From NCBI GenBank assembly GCA_013360195.1, contig JABWCQ010000015.1, forward strand, positions 59,675 to 123,674: a stretch of 64,000 nucleotides of DNA, written 5' to 3'. The stretch comes from a bacterium. GTDB lineage: Bacteria > Electryoneota > RPQS01. The notes below the pieces were generated by a model, which was not told the origin of the DNA, made no database searches, and worked only from the letters and a program-made list of their open reading frames with translations. Below, one piece after another: positions 1 to 8,817 of the stretch; the stretch's first letter is position 1; each line of letters begins with the position of its first letter. Both the position numbers and the translations under genes were made by a program.

Positions 1-1
1 C

Positions 2-1144
2 ATTGACTTTCGTGTCAAGGAATACTTCATTCTATTCCTTCTCCTTGTGACGGGAGTGTTCGGCAGTTTCATCTGCATGGACTTTCTGCTGTTTTTCATC
101 TTCTTTGAGATCGCCGTTCTTCCGATGTATCTTTTGATTGGCATTTGGGGATCAACTAACCGGGAATACGCGGCGCTCAAGTTGACAATTATGCTCCTCG
201 CAGGAAGCGGTCTCGTGTTCGTCGGCTTGATAATGACGTACTTCACAAGCGATGTCAGGTCGTTTGACTTCTTCGCATTGCGGGACGGCGGCGGGTTTTC
301 GCCTGGATTTCAGAACATTGTTTATCCATTGATGTTCCTTGGCTTTGGAACGCTTGCGGCCGTCTTTCCATTACACAACTGGTCTCCTGACGGTCACGTT
401 GCTGCACCGACAGCAGTATCCATGCTTCATGCAGGCGTGTTGATGAAACTGGGTGCATATGGTGTGCTTAGGTATGGTATTGAGCTGTTTCCGCTGGGTG
501 CCGACCATTGGGCACCGGTTGCCGCAGTTTTGGCTGCCTGTGGTGTCGTGTACGGAGCGCTTGTTGCAGCTCAGCAGACTGATCTTAAGTATATGATTGG
601 ATATTCATCAGTGTCTCATATGGGGCTTGTGATGTTCGGTTTGGCTGCGGGCAACGAGCTGGCAATTACCGGTGCCGTCTATCAAATGTTTTCACACGGC
701 ATTATGACAGCACTTTTCTTCTCGGCAGTCGGCTTCTTCTACGAGCAAACCCACTCGAGAAACATACACGAATATGGCGGTTTGGCGCGGAAAACGCCTT
801 GGGTCGCGACATGCTTCATTATTGCCGGCCTTGCAGGCGTCGGTCTTCCCGGACTGGCGGGCTTTCCGGCTGAATTCATGATCTTCCTGGGCGGTTACGA
901 GCGATTCCCTGTTCTGACCTTAATTGCAGTTCCCAGTCTTGTCTTCGGGGCGTTCTACATGCTTCGCGTGCTGCAACGAGTCTTCTTCGGCCCGGAAGCG
1001 GGTCATACTCCGAAAGTACATGATGTCGGAGTTTTCAGTGGTTCGGCGCGCGTTATTCTTGCCGGCCTGATCATACTGTTTGGAGTCGCACCGAGATTGT
1101 TGTCCGACCTGATTTCACCTTACGCAATGGAGTTTTTCAAATGA
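2..1144 (+). CDS. nuoM: NADH-quinone oxidoreductase subunit M (5'-partial)
   Basis: This is the C-terminal 380 residues of the proton-pumping NuoM subunit of respiratory complex I in the cytoplasmic membrane. The reading frame is open from base 2, so the true start lies upstream of the window; the internal GTG at 47 is not a real start. Recognisable family segments are the KEY...TGVFGSF opening, a HNWSPDGHVAAPTAVSMLHA loop near residue 125, a YMIGYSSVSHMG helix, and a late GLAGVGLPGLAGFPAEF segment. There are about ten hydrophobic helices. The stop codon overlaps the nuoN start (ATGA), as expected for a nuo operon with translational coupling. The antiporter-like proton channel role is established for the family. 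Confidence 0.95.
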   Translation: MDFRVKEYFILFLLLVTGVFGSFICMDFLLFFIFFEIAVLPMYLLIGIWGSTNREYAALKLTIMLLAGSGLVFVGLIMTYFTSDVRSFDFFALRDGGGFSPGFQNIVYPLMFLGFGTLAAVFPLHNWSPDGHVAAPTAVSMLHAGVLMKLGAYGVLRYGIELFPLGADHWAPVAAVLAACGVVYGALVAAQQTDLKYMIGYSSVSHMGLVMFGLAAGNELAITGAVYQMFSHGIMTALFFSAVGFFYEQTHSRNIHEYGGLARKTPWVATCFIIAGLAGVGLPGLAGFPAEFMIFLGGYERFPVLTLIAVPSLVFGAFYMLRVLQRVFFGPEAGHTPKVHDVGVFSGSARVILAGLIILFGVAPRLLSDLISPYAMEFFK

Positions 1145-2565
1145 TTCTCCAATTGCTCCCTGAATTTGCGGCACTTGGCGCATTATTGATATTGTTTATT
1201 GTCACACTTGGCAATAATGTCTCAGATCGCACGGCCCGCTGGATTACTCTTCTGCTTTCCGCGGTTGTAACTGTGGCTGCAATAATGGCTCAGAGTCAAA
1301 GTGGCCTGTTGTTCTCAGAGAGCTACAAGCTCGATAGCTATTCGCAGTTCTTCAAAATTCTAATGGCGGCCGGCCTGTTTGCGAATGCTCTGCTGGGCTG
1401 GCCCCTTCGTTCAGTACCCTCGGTGCAGCGAAGCGAATATTACTTCCTCTTCTTTGCCGCCGGGCTAGGTATGATGCTGCTGGCGAGTGCCTACAGTTTT
1501 CTTGTGCTTTATGTGTCGATGGAACTGCTCTCATACTCTCTTTATACGATGGTCGGTATGCGCCGCGCCCGAACAGAGTCTATCGAGAGTTCAATCAAGT
1601 ATATCATCATCGGCGCAACAGCAAGTGCTATTGGCTTGTTCGGCGTCTCTTACATCTATGGCGCGACGGGAAGTTTGAATTTCGGCGACCTAATGAACAT
1701 GTTGAAAGGCACTTCAACCCCGAGCGCGCTGTTGATGCCCGGTCTGGTCATGGTCCTCAGCTCGTTCCTGTTCAAGCTTGCGGCATTTCCCTTTCATGCT
1801 TGGGCTCCCGACGCTTACGAGACCGCTTCCTCTCCGGTGGCGATGTTTCTGGCTTCGGTTTCCAAGCTTGCAGGTATTGCATTTTTGTTTAGATTAGTCA
1901 CTATGGTCAAGCCCTATATGCCGGAGTTCGAAATCGTAATCGGCATTCTCGCGCTTGTCACCATGACGTTTGGCAACCTTGTTGCATTCAGGCAGAAATC
2001 GGTCAAGAGACTTTTCGCCTATTCGAGTATTGCGCAGGCCGGCTATTTAATGCTTGGCATGATCGGCTTTGGAGACAGCGCTCCGGTGGCCGTAGTATTC
2101 TATTCCGCGATCTATCTGTTGATGAACCTCGTAGTCTTTGCCGTCGTACTTGAACTGGAAAGACAAGGTGAGGATCCGACCTTATCTGACTTTCAGGGCC
2201 TGTACAAGCGAAATGCTCTGATAGCCATGGCACTTCTTGTGTCGCTGTTTTCCCTTGCAGGAGTACCTCCGCTTGCCGGCTTCTTCGGGAAATGGCTGCT
2301 GTTTTCGAGTGCGGCCGAAGGTGGACATATTTGGTTTGTGGCGATCGCGATCTTGAATAGTGTACTTTCGCTGTACTATTATTTGTTTCTCGTCAAAGCC
2401 GCTTATTTCGGCGACGTCCCTGCCCAGGCCGCACCGCTGGACAAAGGTGGCCCGCGGCTGGCAATTTTGCTGACCACAATTGCCATCGCGTTGCTCGGAA
2501 TATACCCCCGCGTGTTAACTGAGTACCTGAGCGGTCTGAATTTACCAGGCTCGCTGCTTCCTTAA
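1141..2565 (+). CDS. nuoN: NADH-quinone oxidoreductase subunit N
   Basis: This 474-residue polytopic membrane protein is the NuoN antiporter-like subunit of complex I, of normal family length. Diagnostic segments are FKLAAFPFHAWAPDAYETA near residue 210-230 (charged loop of the channel), SVKRLFAYSSIAQAGYLMLG near residue 285, and SLFSLAGVPPLAGFFGKW near residue 365. The ATG overlaps the nuoM stop by four bases, so the two are one transcript. It is followed after 41 bases by a ferredoxin gene, which links the end of the complex I operon to ferredoxin-dependent metabolism. Confidence 0.95.
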   Translation: MILQLLPEFAALGALLILFIVTLGNNVSDRTARWITLLLSAVVTVAAIMAQSQSGLLFSESYKLDSYSQFFKILMAAGLFANALLGWPLRSVPSVQRSEYYFLFFAAGLGMMLLASAYSFLVLYVSMELLSYSLYTMVGMRRARTESIESSIKYIIIGATASAIGLFGVSYIYGATGSLNFGDLMNMLKGTSTPSALLMPGLVMVLSSFLFKLAAFPFHAWAPDAYETASSPVAMFLASVSKLAGIAFLFRLVTMVKPYMPEFEIVIGILALVTMTFGNLVAFRQKSVKRLFAYSSIAQAGYLMLGMIGFGDSAPVAVVFYSAIYLLMNLVVFAVVLELERQGEDPTLSDFQGLYKRNALIAMALLVSLFSLAGVPPLAGFFGKWLLFSSAAEGGHIWFVAIAILNSVLSLYYYLFLVKAAYFGDVPAQAAPLDKGGPRLAILLTTIAIALLGIYPRVLTEYLSGLNLPGSLLP

Positions 2566-2606
2566 TATCACAGAATCAACTAAATACACTCAAGAAGGAG
2601 TCCATC

Positions 2607-2798
2607 ATGGCGCTTCACATTGACGAAACCTGCATCAACTGCGGAGCCTGCGAGCCCGTTTGCCCGACAAAGGCAATCACGGAAGGACCGGACATCTTTG
2701 TCATCGACCCGAATACTTGTGTCGAATGTGTCGGTCACCATCCTGAACCACAGTGCGTCAAGGTCTGCCCGGTAGACTGTATTGCCAAAGCAAGTTAA
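2607..2798 (+). CDS. 2[4Fe-4S] ferredoxin
   Basis: This 63-residue bacterial-type ferredoxin carries two [4Fe-4S] clusters. The first motif is C9-x2-C12-x2-C15-x3-C19-P. The second is C38-x2-C41-x8-C50-x3-C54-P, with the eight-residue insertion typical of the Azotobacter/Chromatium (Alvin) type. It starts with ATG after a clear AAGGAG ribosome-binding site. It lies directly upstream of pyruvate:ferredoxin oxidoreductase and so is the likely electron acceptor of that enzyme. It could pass electrons on towards complex I, whose last genes lie just upstream; that link is inference from position. Confidence 0.93.
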   Translation: MALHIDETCINCGACEPVCPTKAITEGPDIFVIDPNTCVECVGHHPEPQCVKVCPVDCIAKAS

Positions 2799-2863
2799 TC
2801 GCCCACTGAGCCAAGTCGCCGTGCGCCACTATGCACGCGGTGCAATGAATCGAGATAGTTTCC

Positions 2864-5800
2864 ATGAGTAAGCAATATGCGACGGTGGACGGCAACGAAG
2901 CTGCGGCTCACGTTGCTCACCGTTTATCCGAAGTCTGCGCGATTTACCCTATCACTCCTTCATCCACAATGGGTGAATTGGCGGATGAATGGTCGGCGCG
3001 CGGCAAGAAGAATATCTGGGGCACCGTACCAACGGTCATCGAAATGCAGAGTGAAGGCGGTGCGGCGGGCGCAGTCCACGGATCGCTGCAGACGGGAGCG
3101 TTGACCACGACCTTCACAGCGTCGCAGGGTCTCCTTCTGATGATTCCGAACATGTACAAGATTGCAGGTGAACTGACGAGCACTGCGTTTCATGTCAGTG
3201 CCCGTACAATCGCCACGCACGCGTTGTCCATTTTCGGTGATCATTCCGATGTCATGTCCGTTCGCTCGACAGGCTGGGCTTTGCTGGCTTCCGCGAATGT
3301 TCAGGAAGCACATGACCAGGCGTTGATTGCAATGGCGGCGACCCTTGAGAGCCGCATTCCGTTTCTGCACTTCTTCGATGGATTCCGCACCAGCCATGAA
3401 GTGCAGAAGATTGAACTTTTGAGCGACGAGGACCTTCGTTCGCTGATTCGTGACGAATTAGTCTTTGCCCATCGGGACCGAGCCCTTTCGCCGAATCATC
3501 CTGTGATTCGCGGAACGGCCCAGAATCCTGATGTATTCTTCCAGGCGCGCGAAGCCTCTGCGCCGTATTACAAGGCATGTCCGGATATCGTCCAAAGAGT
3601 CATGGATGAGTTTGCGGCAAGAACTGGTCGGCCTTATAAGCTGTTCGAATATTACGGTGCACCTGATGCTGAACGGGTAATCGTACTGATGGGCTCGGGT
3701 ACGGATCCTGCCTATGATACGATTGACAGTTTGAATGCCAAAGGCGAGAAAGTTGGAATGGTAAAGGTGCGTCTTTATCGTCCGTTTTCAGCGATTCACT
3801 TTGTGAACGCTTTGCCGAAAACCGTCAAGCAGATATCCGTTCTAGACCGCACAAAAGAGCCAGGCGCAACAGGCGAACCTTTGTTCATGGACGTCGTTTG
3901 CGCGTTGAATGAAAGGCAATACGAAGACTCAAGTACTGTTCGGCCGCGAGTGGTCGGAGGTCGGTATGGTCTTTCTTCCAAGGAATTCACACCTGCGATG
4001 ATAAAGGCGGTCTTTGACGATTTGAGAACAGGATCACCAAAGAATCACTTCACGGTCGGCATAGACGATGATGTAAGCAATTCAAGCCTGAAATACGATC
4101 CGGCTTTCTCTGTGGAGGGCGATGACGTCTTTCGCGCGCGGTTCTACGGACTTGGCGCTGACGGCACAGTTGGTGCGAACAAGAATTCGATCAAGATCAT
4201 CGGCGATGAGACTGACCTTTTTGCGCAGGGCTATTTTGTGTATGATTCCAAGAAGTCCGGTGCAATTACTGTGTCCCATTTGCGGTTCGGACCTCGGCCA
4301 ATCCGTGCCAGCTATCTGGTCAGTAGCCCGAACTTTGTTGCCTGCCACCAGCCCGGTTTCCTTGACAAGTATGACATGCTTAGCGATGCGAAGGTCGGCG
4401 GTACGTTCCTGCTCAACACAGCGATTCCCGCTGACAAAGTGTGGGATACTTTGCCGCGAGAAGTGCAGAACGACATCTTGAACAAGAAACTTAATGTCTT
4501 CTGCATTGACGCTTACCGTGTGGCCGCGGAAGCGGGCATGGGTGGATTGATAAATACGATTATGCAGACGTGCTTTTTTGCGATTTCCGGCGTATTGCCT
4601 CGTGACGAAGCAATAGCCGCGATCAAGAAGACGATTCGCAAAACATACGAAAAGAAGGGCGAAAACATTGTCCAAATGAATTTTGCCGCTGTCGATCGCA
4701 CGCTTGCGAACCTGTGCGAGGTCAAAGTTCCGGGCACAGCCACAGCCACTCGAAAAAGGCCGGACACAGTGTCTGATAAAGCGCCTGACTTCGTGAAGAA
4801 TGTGCTTGCTGCAATCATCGAAGGAAGAGGTGACTCTCTCCCCGTTTCCGCCTTTCCACCGGACGGCACTTTCCCGCTTTCTACATCGATTTGGGAAAAA
4901 CGCGCTATTGCCCAGGAGGTTCCGATTTGGGATACGGAATGGTGCATTCAATGCAACAAGTGTGTGATGGTCTGTCCGCACGCGGCGATTCGTTCCAAAG
5001 TGACAGCCGGCGAAATGGTAAATGGTCACCGCCCCGCTGACTTCAAGACGATGAAATACGGCGGCACCGATTTGCCGGGCGAAAACTTGCTTTACACTCT
5101 TCAGGTTGCGCCCGAAGATTGTACGGGTTGCGGGCTGTGCATAGAGGTTTGCCCTGCGAAGAACAAGCGTGAGCCGAAGCTCAAAGCAATCAATCTCGAG
5201 CCGCTGACCGATGTTCGCGAAAGGGAACGCAGGAATTGGGAGTATTTCCTTGAACTTCCTCAAGTTCCACGGGAAGATATTCGAATCAACACGGTTAAGG
5301 GCGCTCAACTGCTCGAACCGCTATTTGAGTTCAGTGGAGCTTGCTCAGGCTGCGGTGAGACTCCCTACATCAAGTTGCTGACGCAGCTATTCGGTGACCG
5401 TCTACTGATTGCAAACGCCACAGGCTGCTCGTCAATCTACGGAGCGAACCTGCCGACGACTCCATACTCTATAAATGCGGAAGGTCGCGGACCTGCATGG
5501 GCAAACTCGCTTTTTGAAGACAATGCCGAGTTTGGATTAGGTTTTCGCGTGACGATTGACAAACAGACTGAGTATGCACGCGAATTGCTTACTCAGCTGC
5601 GTGACGCAGTCGGCAGAACTCTGGCCGATGAACTTCTGTCCGCAAAACAGGATACCGAGCGCGAGATAAAGGAGCAGCGTGCGCGTGTGTCGGTACTGAA
5701 GTCCAAGCTGTCTCAGGTTAAGGCACCTGAAGCGCGGCAACTCGGTTCGCTTGCAGACAAACTTGTGAAACACACAGTCTGGATAGTCGGCGGTGACGGG

Positions 5801-6448
5801 TGGGCGTACGACATTGGTTACGGTGGTCTCGACCACGTGCTTTCAATGGGTCGAAATATCAATGTCCTTGTACTTGATACAGGAGTTTATTCAAACACAG
5901 GCGGACAGTGTTCGAAGGCAACACCGCTTGGTGCCGTGGCGAAGTTTGCGTTCGGCGGGAAGCCGGTTGCACGTAAGGATTTGGCGATGATGGCCATGAA
6001 CTACGGTAGCGTTTATGTTGCCCAAGTCGCGCTCGGCTCAAATGACCTGCAAACACTAAAGGCAATTCAGGAAGCGGAAAGCTATGACGGACCATCCCTC
6101 GTCATTGCCTATTCTCATTGCATAGCTCACGGCATTGACATGGGGCAGGGACTCGGGCAGCAGAAGAAGGTTGTGGACAGCGCGTCCTGGCCGCTCTTCA
6201 GGTTTGATCCCCGCAGGCTTGCAGAAGGTGAGCGGCCACTTCAGTTGGATTCCAAGCCGCCCAAAATAAAGGTTCGTGATTGGGCCTACACTGAAACAAG
6301 ATTCAAAATGCTGACGCGCAGTAATCCGGCTGAAGCGGAGCACCTGATGCAGCTTGCCGAAAACGAAGTGAAGCATCGTTGGGAATTGTATCAGGAACTC
6401 GCAGGTGTTGCTGACACGGCGAAGTCACCGGAAGGAGAGAGCAAATGA
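2864..6448 (+). CDS. nifJ: Pyruvate:ferredoxin (flavodoxin) oxidoreductase
   Basis: This 1194-residue single-chain, homodimer-type PFOR converts pyruvate and CoA to acetyl-CoA and CO2 while reducing ferredoxin. In order, the sequence shows the pyruvate-binding N-terminal domain with YPITPSSTMGELADEW near residue 30 and an EGGAAGAVHGSLQTGA segment. A two-cluster ferredoxin domain follows (CIQCNKCVMVCPHAAI at about 692 and CTGCGLCIEVCP at about 752). The thiamine-pyrophosphate domain comes last (SGACSGCGETPYIK, then GDGWAYDIGYGG at about 977 and DTGVYSNTGGQ). The length is normal and the frame intact. It sits between a ferredoxin gene and a dihydroorotate-dehydrogenase-like gene that overlaps its stop by four bases. 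Confidence 0.96.
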   Translation: MSKQYATVDGNEAAAHVAHRLSEVCAIYPITPSSTMGELADEWSARGKKNIWGTVPTVIEMQSEGGAAGAVHGSLQTGALTTTFTASQGLLLMIPNMYKIAGELTSTAFHVSARTIATHALSIFGDHSDVMSVRSTGWALLASANVQEAHDQALIAMAATLESRIPFLHFFDGFRTSHEVQKIELLSDEDLRSLIRDELVFAHRDRALSPNHPVIRGTAQNPDVFFQAREASAPYYKACPDIVQRVMDEFAARTGRPYKLFEYYGAPDAERVIVLMGSGTDPAYDTIDSLNAKGEKVGMVKVRLYRPFSAIHFVNALPKTVKQISVLDRTKEPGATGEPLFMDVVCALNERQYEDSSTVRPRVVGGRYGLSSKEFTPAMIKAVFDDLRTGSPKNHFTVGIDDDVSNSSLKYDPAFSVEGDDVFRARFYGLGADGTVGANKNSIKIIGDETDLFAQGYFVYDSKKSGAITVSHLRFGPRPIRASYLVSSPNFVACHQPGFLDKYDMLSDAKVGGTFLLNTAIPADKVWDTLPREVQNDILNKKLNVFCIDAYRVAAEAGMGGLINTIMQTCFFAISGVLPRDEAIAAIKKTIRKTYEKKGENIVQMNFAAVDRTLANLCEVKVPGTATATRKRPDTVSDKAPDFVKNVLAAIIEGRGDSLPVSAFPPDGTFPLSTSIWEKRAIAQEVPIWDTEWCIQCNKCVMVCPHAAIRSKVTAGEMVNGHRPADFKTMKYGGTDLPGENLLYTLQVAPEDCTGCGLCIEVCPAKNKREPKLKAINLEPLTDVRERERRNWEYFLELPQVPREDIRINTVKGAQLLEPLFEFSGACSGCGETPYIKLLTQLFGDRLLIANATGCSSIYGANLPTTPYSINAEGRGPAWANSLFEDNAEFGLGFRVTIDKQTEYARELLTQLRDAVGRTLADELLSAKQDTEREIKEQRARVSVLKSKLSQVKAPEARQLGSLADKLVKHTVWIVGGDGWAYDIGYGGLDHVLSMGRNINVLVLDTGVYSNTGGQCSKATPLGAVAKFAFGGKPVARKDLAMMAMNYGSVYVAQVALGSNDLQTLKAIQEAESYDGPSLVIAYSHCIAHGIDMGQGLGQQKKVVDSASWPLFRFDPRRLAEGERPLQLDSKPPKIKVRDWAYTETRFKMLTRSNPAEAEHLMQLAENEVKHRWELYQELAGVADTAKSPEGESK

Positions 6449-7443
6449 AACTGACGACAAAATACCTCGGATTGACATTGAAACATCCGGTTCTGTCATC
6501 AGCGTCCCCGCTTGCGCAAAATCTCGATGGTGTCCGCAGGCTTGAAGATGCGGGTGCCTCGGCGATAGTCCTGCCGTCACTGTTTGAAGAGCAAATCGAA
6601 CAGGAGTCCATGCATATGCTGCATACAATGCAGCAAGGACGAGAAAGCTATGCAGAAGCCACAAGCTATTTGCCTGAACCCGAGAAGTTTCTTGTCGGGC
6701 CTGAAGAATATCTGACACTGATTTCACATTCGAAGAAGGCCTGCGAAGTTCCTATAATCGCCAGCCTGAATGGCCGCGCCCCCGGTTCGTGGGCGGAGTA
6801 CGCCCGCTTGATGGAAAGTGCCGGTGCAGACGCGTTGGAACTGAATGTTTATTATCTTGCGACTAATTTCAATATTTCGGGTGCCGAAGTCGAAGAGAAT
6901 TATTTAAGCATTCTGCGCGCGGTTAAGAAGGAAGTGAAGATTCCAGTCGCCATGAAGCTCAGCCCGTACTTCTCTGCAATGGCAAACATGGCCAAGCGCT
7001 GCGACGATGCCGGTGCCGACGCATTGGTTCTCTTTAATCGTTTCTACCAACCCGATCTTGACGTTGAAGAGCTCGAAGTTCAGCCCAAAGTGGATCTATC
7101 AACCTCCGCGGATATTCGGCTGCCTCTTCGCTGGCTCGCTGTATTACATGGACACATGAAATGTAATCTTGCGGCAACTTCCGGAGTGCATACGCCGGAG
7201 GACGCCATTAAACTCATTATGTCGGGTGCAGACGTCGTGATGATGTGTTCTGCATTGTTTCAATGGGGTGTTCGCAGACTGGGACGGTTAGCCGAAGAGA
7301 TTGATGAGTGGGGAACGGAGCACGGTTACGACTCCATAGACGTCATGCGCGGATCGATGAGTCAGAGGTCGGTTAGGGACCCCGAAGCCTACGAGCGGGC
7401 TAATTACATGAAAACTCTGCAGAGTTTCCGGCACATCGCATAG
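6445..7443 (+). CDS. Dihydroorotate dehydrogenase-like flavoprotein
   Basis: This 332-residue protein has the FMN-binding TIM-barrel pattern of class 1 dihydroorotate dehydrogenases. It opens with GLTLKHPVLSSASPLAQNLD, has ALELNVYYLATNFNISG near residue 133, a VAMKLSPYF strand, and a GADVVMMCSALFQWG C-terminal phosphate-binding turn. Relatives next to PFOR genes are common and are usually annotated only as dihydroorotate-dehydrogenase-like. Pyrimidine synthesis is therefore not the assured role; an auxiliary role with PFOR is equally possible. The ATG overlaps the nifJ stop (ATGA), so the genes are translationally coupled. A terminator follows 20 bases after the stop. Confidence 0.85.
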   Translation: MKLTTKYLGLTLKHPVLSSASPLAQNLDGVRRLEDAGASAIVLPSLFEEQIEQESMHMLHTMQQGRESYAEATSYLPEPEKFLVGPEEYLTLISHSKKACEVPIIASLNGRAPGSWAEYARLMESAGADALELNVYYLATNFNISGAEVEENYLSILRAVKKEVKIPVAMKLSPYFSAMANMAKRCDDAGADALVLFNRFYQPDLDVEELEVQPKVDLSTSADIRLPLRWLAVLHGHMKCNLAATSGVHTPEDAIKLIMSGADVVMMCSALFQWGVRRLGRLAEEIDEWGTEHGYDSIDVMRGSMSQRSVRDPEAYERANYMKTLQSFRHIA

Positions 7444-7464
7444 ATCAACTTCCAAGAGGAGTAG

Positions 7465-7495
7465 AAAGAGCCGGAACCCACCGGCTCTTTTGTTA
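7465..7495 (+). terminator. Rho-independent terminator of the nuo/nifJ transcript
   Basis: A perfect 10-bp stem (AAAGAGCCGG, loop AACCCA, CCGGCTCTTT) is followed by a T-rich tail. It lies just after the dihydroorotate-dehydrogenase-like stop codon and ends the rightward transcript. Confidence 0.85.
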
Positions 7496-7636
7496 AATAT
7501 AGTCAAAACAACAAATATGGCGCCTTGAAGGCGGTCAAATGGCGGGGGACAGACTTGACATGAAAGGCGGAATGTGTTATTTTTCGGGTTCTAAAGTCGC
7601 AAGGAGACAGTCATAGCCGCACCACGCAAAGCCCCT

Positions 7637-7915
7637 GTGTCAGGCGGGTCTGAGAAGACCACTGGCAAGGGTCGTGAGACCCAGGCCCCGCGCTTTTCTG
7701 TGCCGTTTACGCGCAAGAACTACATGATTCTTGGCGTAGGGGTACTTTTGCTTGTGATCGGCTATTTCTTCATGAATCAACCGCCTCACGATGGCTTTAT
7801 GAGCTTGACGTTGGCACCCTTGATTTTGACGGCTGCTTACTGTGTGATTATTCCGTGGGGTATTTTGGCTCGGGAGAAGACACCGACAGAAAGCCCGGCG
7901 GCCAGGGGCGATTAG
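7637..7915 (+). CDS. Small membrane protein, DUF3098-like
   Basis: This protein of 92 or more residues has a basic N-terminus, then two hydrophobic helices (about residues 31-48 and 56-75) with an FMNQPP segment between them. That layout resembles short inner-membrane proteins of the DUF3098 type seen in FCB bacteria; its function is unknown. The GTG at 7637 has no ribosome-binding site. A strong AAGGAG at 7601-7606 precedes an in-frame ATA at 7613, so translation may begin eight codons upstream. The TAG stop at 7913-7915 lies inside the tRNA-Val gene. Confidence 0.65.
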   Translation: MSGGSEKTTGKGRETQAPRFSVPFTRKNYMILGVGVLLLVIGYFFMNQPPHDGFMSLTLAPLILTAAYCVIIPWGILAREKTPTESPAARGD

Positions 7916-7980
7916 CTCAGCTGGTCCAGAGCGCCTGCTTTACACGCAGGATGTCGGGGGTTCGAATCCCTCATCGCCCA
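7906..7980 (+). tRNA. tRNA-Val (anticodon UAC)
   Basis: This 75-nt cloverleaf has acceptor arms GGGCGAT/ATCGCCC, discriminator A, anticodon loop TTTACAC within a CCTGC/GCAGG stem, and a GGTTCGAATCC T-arm. CCA is not encoded. Its first ten bases overlap the end of the upstream reading frame. Confidence 0.97.
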
Positions 7981-8007
7981 CGAAGTTCGACAGATTTCAT
8001 TTTAGCC

Positions 8008-8081
8008 GGGGTCGTAGTTCAGTTGGTTAGAACGCTGGCCTGTCACGCCGGAGGTCGCGGGTTCGAGTCCCGTCGGCCCCG
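8008..8081 (+). tRNA. tRNA-Asp (anticodon GUC), prophage integration site
   Basis: This 74-nt cloverleaf has acceptor arms GGGGTCG/CGGCCCC, discriminator G73 (an aspartate identity element) and anticodon loop CTGTCAC. CCA is not encoded. The gene is intact because the 53-bp att core at its 3' half restores the sequence after integration. The same 3' half recurs at 47,692-47,736. Confidence 0.97.
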
Positions 8082-8089
8082 CTAAAAAA
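8037..8089 (+). repeat. attL, 53-bp direct repeat
   Basis: This is the left copy of a perfect 53-bp direct repeat shared with 47,692-47,744. It runs from the anticodon stem of tRNA-Asp through its 3' end and six further A residues. Identity breaks one base outside on each side. Confidence 0.95.
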
Positions 8090-8172
8090 GCTTGTAAGTT
8101 CAATAATTGATGTTGAATTAGCAGGAATTGTTCTACGGTAGAAGCATTTTTTGACAATTTTAAGCTTGAAGT

Positions 8173-8259
8173 CCAGAAGGACAAGGATTCGAGTACAACC
8201 CCCCCAAGATGATCACGTTCTTTGAGCTTCCAGTTTTAGAACCAATCCTTGCCTTCTGG
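8173..8259. repeat. Inverted repeat near attL
   Basis: The left arm (8173-8189, CCAGAAGGACAAGGATT) is complementary to the right arm (8244-8259, AATCCTTGCCTTCTGG) except for one extra base. The loop is 54 bases. It could be a recombination-protein site or a transcript end structure. Confidence 0.6.
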
Positions 8260-8398
8260 ATGTTCAATGTTTGGAGTGGAAGCAACTGTAGTTAATGCAA
8301 ATCGCAGTCCAGTACCAATATAAATGCGAATGCAATAGATTCGTGATGTTTTGAAACTATAAAGTTGAGTAAACATGGAAAGTGTTGCCGAGAATACC

Positions 8399-8428
8399 GT
8401 AAGCCCCGCCAGAAATGGCGGGGCTTAC
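8399..8428 (-). terminator. Hairpin at the end of the late operon
   Basis: A perfect 12-bp stem (GTAAGCCCCGCC/GGCGGGGCTTAC) with a six-base loop lies 25 bases after the last leftward gene. It lacks a clear T-run on the leftward strand, so it may be a terminator helped by other factors or an RNA 3'-end stabiliser. Confidence 0.6.
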
Positions 8429-8453
8429 CATTTTGCTGACATCGGCAAATTGG

Positions 8454-8756
8454 TTACAGCGACTCGAGCTGAATGTACTTGTCGGCCTCAGCAAAGAGAT
8501 TCGGACAGCCTGCGGCTTCCATGTCAGCCTGAGCGTCGGCGGTGAACTTCGCCCACGCGGCGTCGTCAATGCGGGTTTCCGTGGCGGTTTCAACGTATTT
8601 CTTGACTTCGGTGCCGCCGCACGCGACAGCCAGATACGCCATCTGCTTCTTTTCCTGATGCTCTGCCGGAATCTCACCGGTCAGACCATTGACAATCGCG
8701 GGCAATGCCGCAATGATCAGGGGTTCAAGCAATCCAAATGGGATTTTCATTTTCAT
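8454..8756 (-). CDS. Hypothetical phage protein, last gene of the late operon
   Basis: This 100-residue protein is not recognised. It opens with MKMKIPFGLLEPLIIAALPA, a hydrophobic stretch of about 20 residues that could be a signal or membrane helix. An acidic, Ala-rich, soluble-looking remainder follows. A good AAAGGA ribosome-binding site precedes the ATG. It sits at the far end of the leftward late transcript, where phages often carry lysis or accessory (moron) genes. Confidence 0.6.
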   Translation of the reverse strand: MKMKIPFGLLEPLIIAALPAIVNGLTGEIPAEHQEKKQMAYLAVACGGTEVKKYVETATETRIDDAAWAKFTADAQADMEAAGCPNLFAEADKYIQLESL

Positions 8757-8817
8757 CGTCCTTTCGGTTTTGTTCTAAGCTACCGTGATTCGGTTGCTTG
8801 TTTATTATCGTTCATTT

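Larger units (their letters stand above)
8090..8453. other. Gene-free attL arm of the prophage
   Basis: No convincing reading frame is visible in this AT-rich stretch between attL and the end of the leftward transcript. It holds a long imperfect inverted repeat (8,173-8,259) and a strong hairpin (8,399-8,428). Its position makes it a candidate integrase or excisionase arm-site region. Confidence 0.6.

Noticed and set aside
4082..5308. Open frame of 408 codons on the minus strand
   Set aside because: It lies wholly inside nifJ in antisense, has a basic, disordered composition and no ribosome-binding site, and is a by-product of nifJ codon use.
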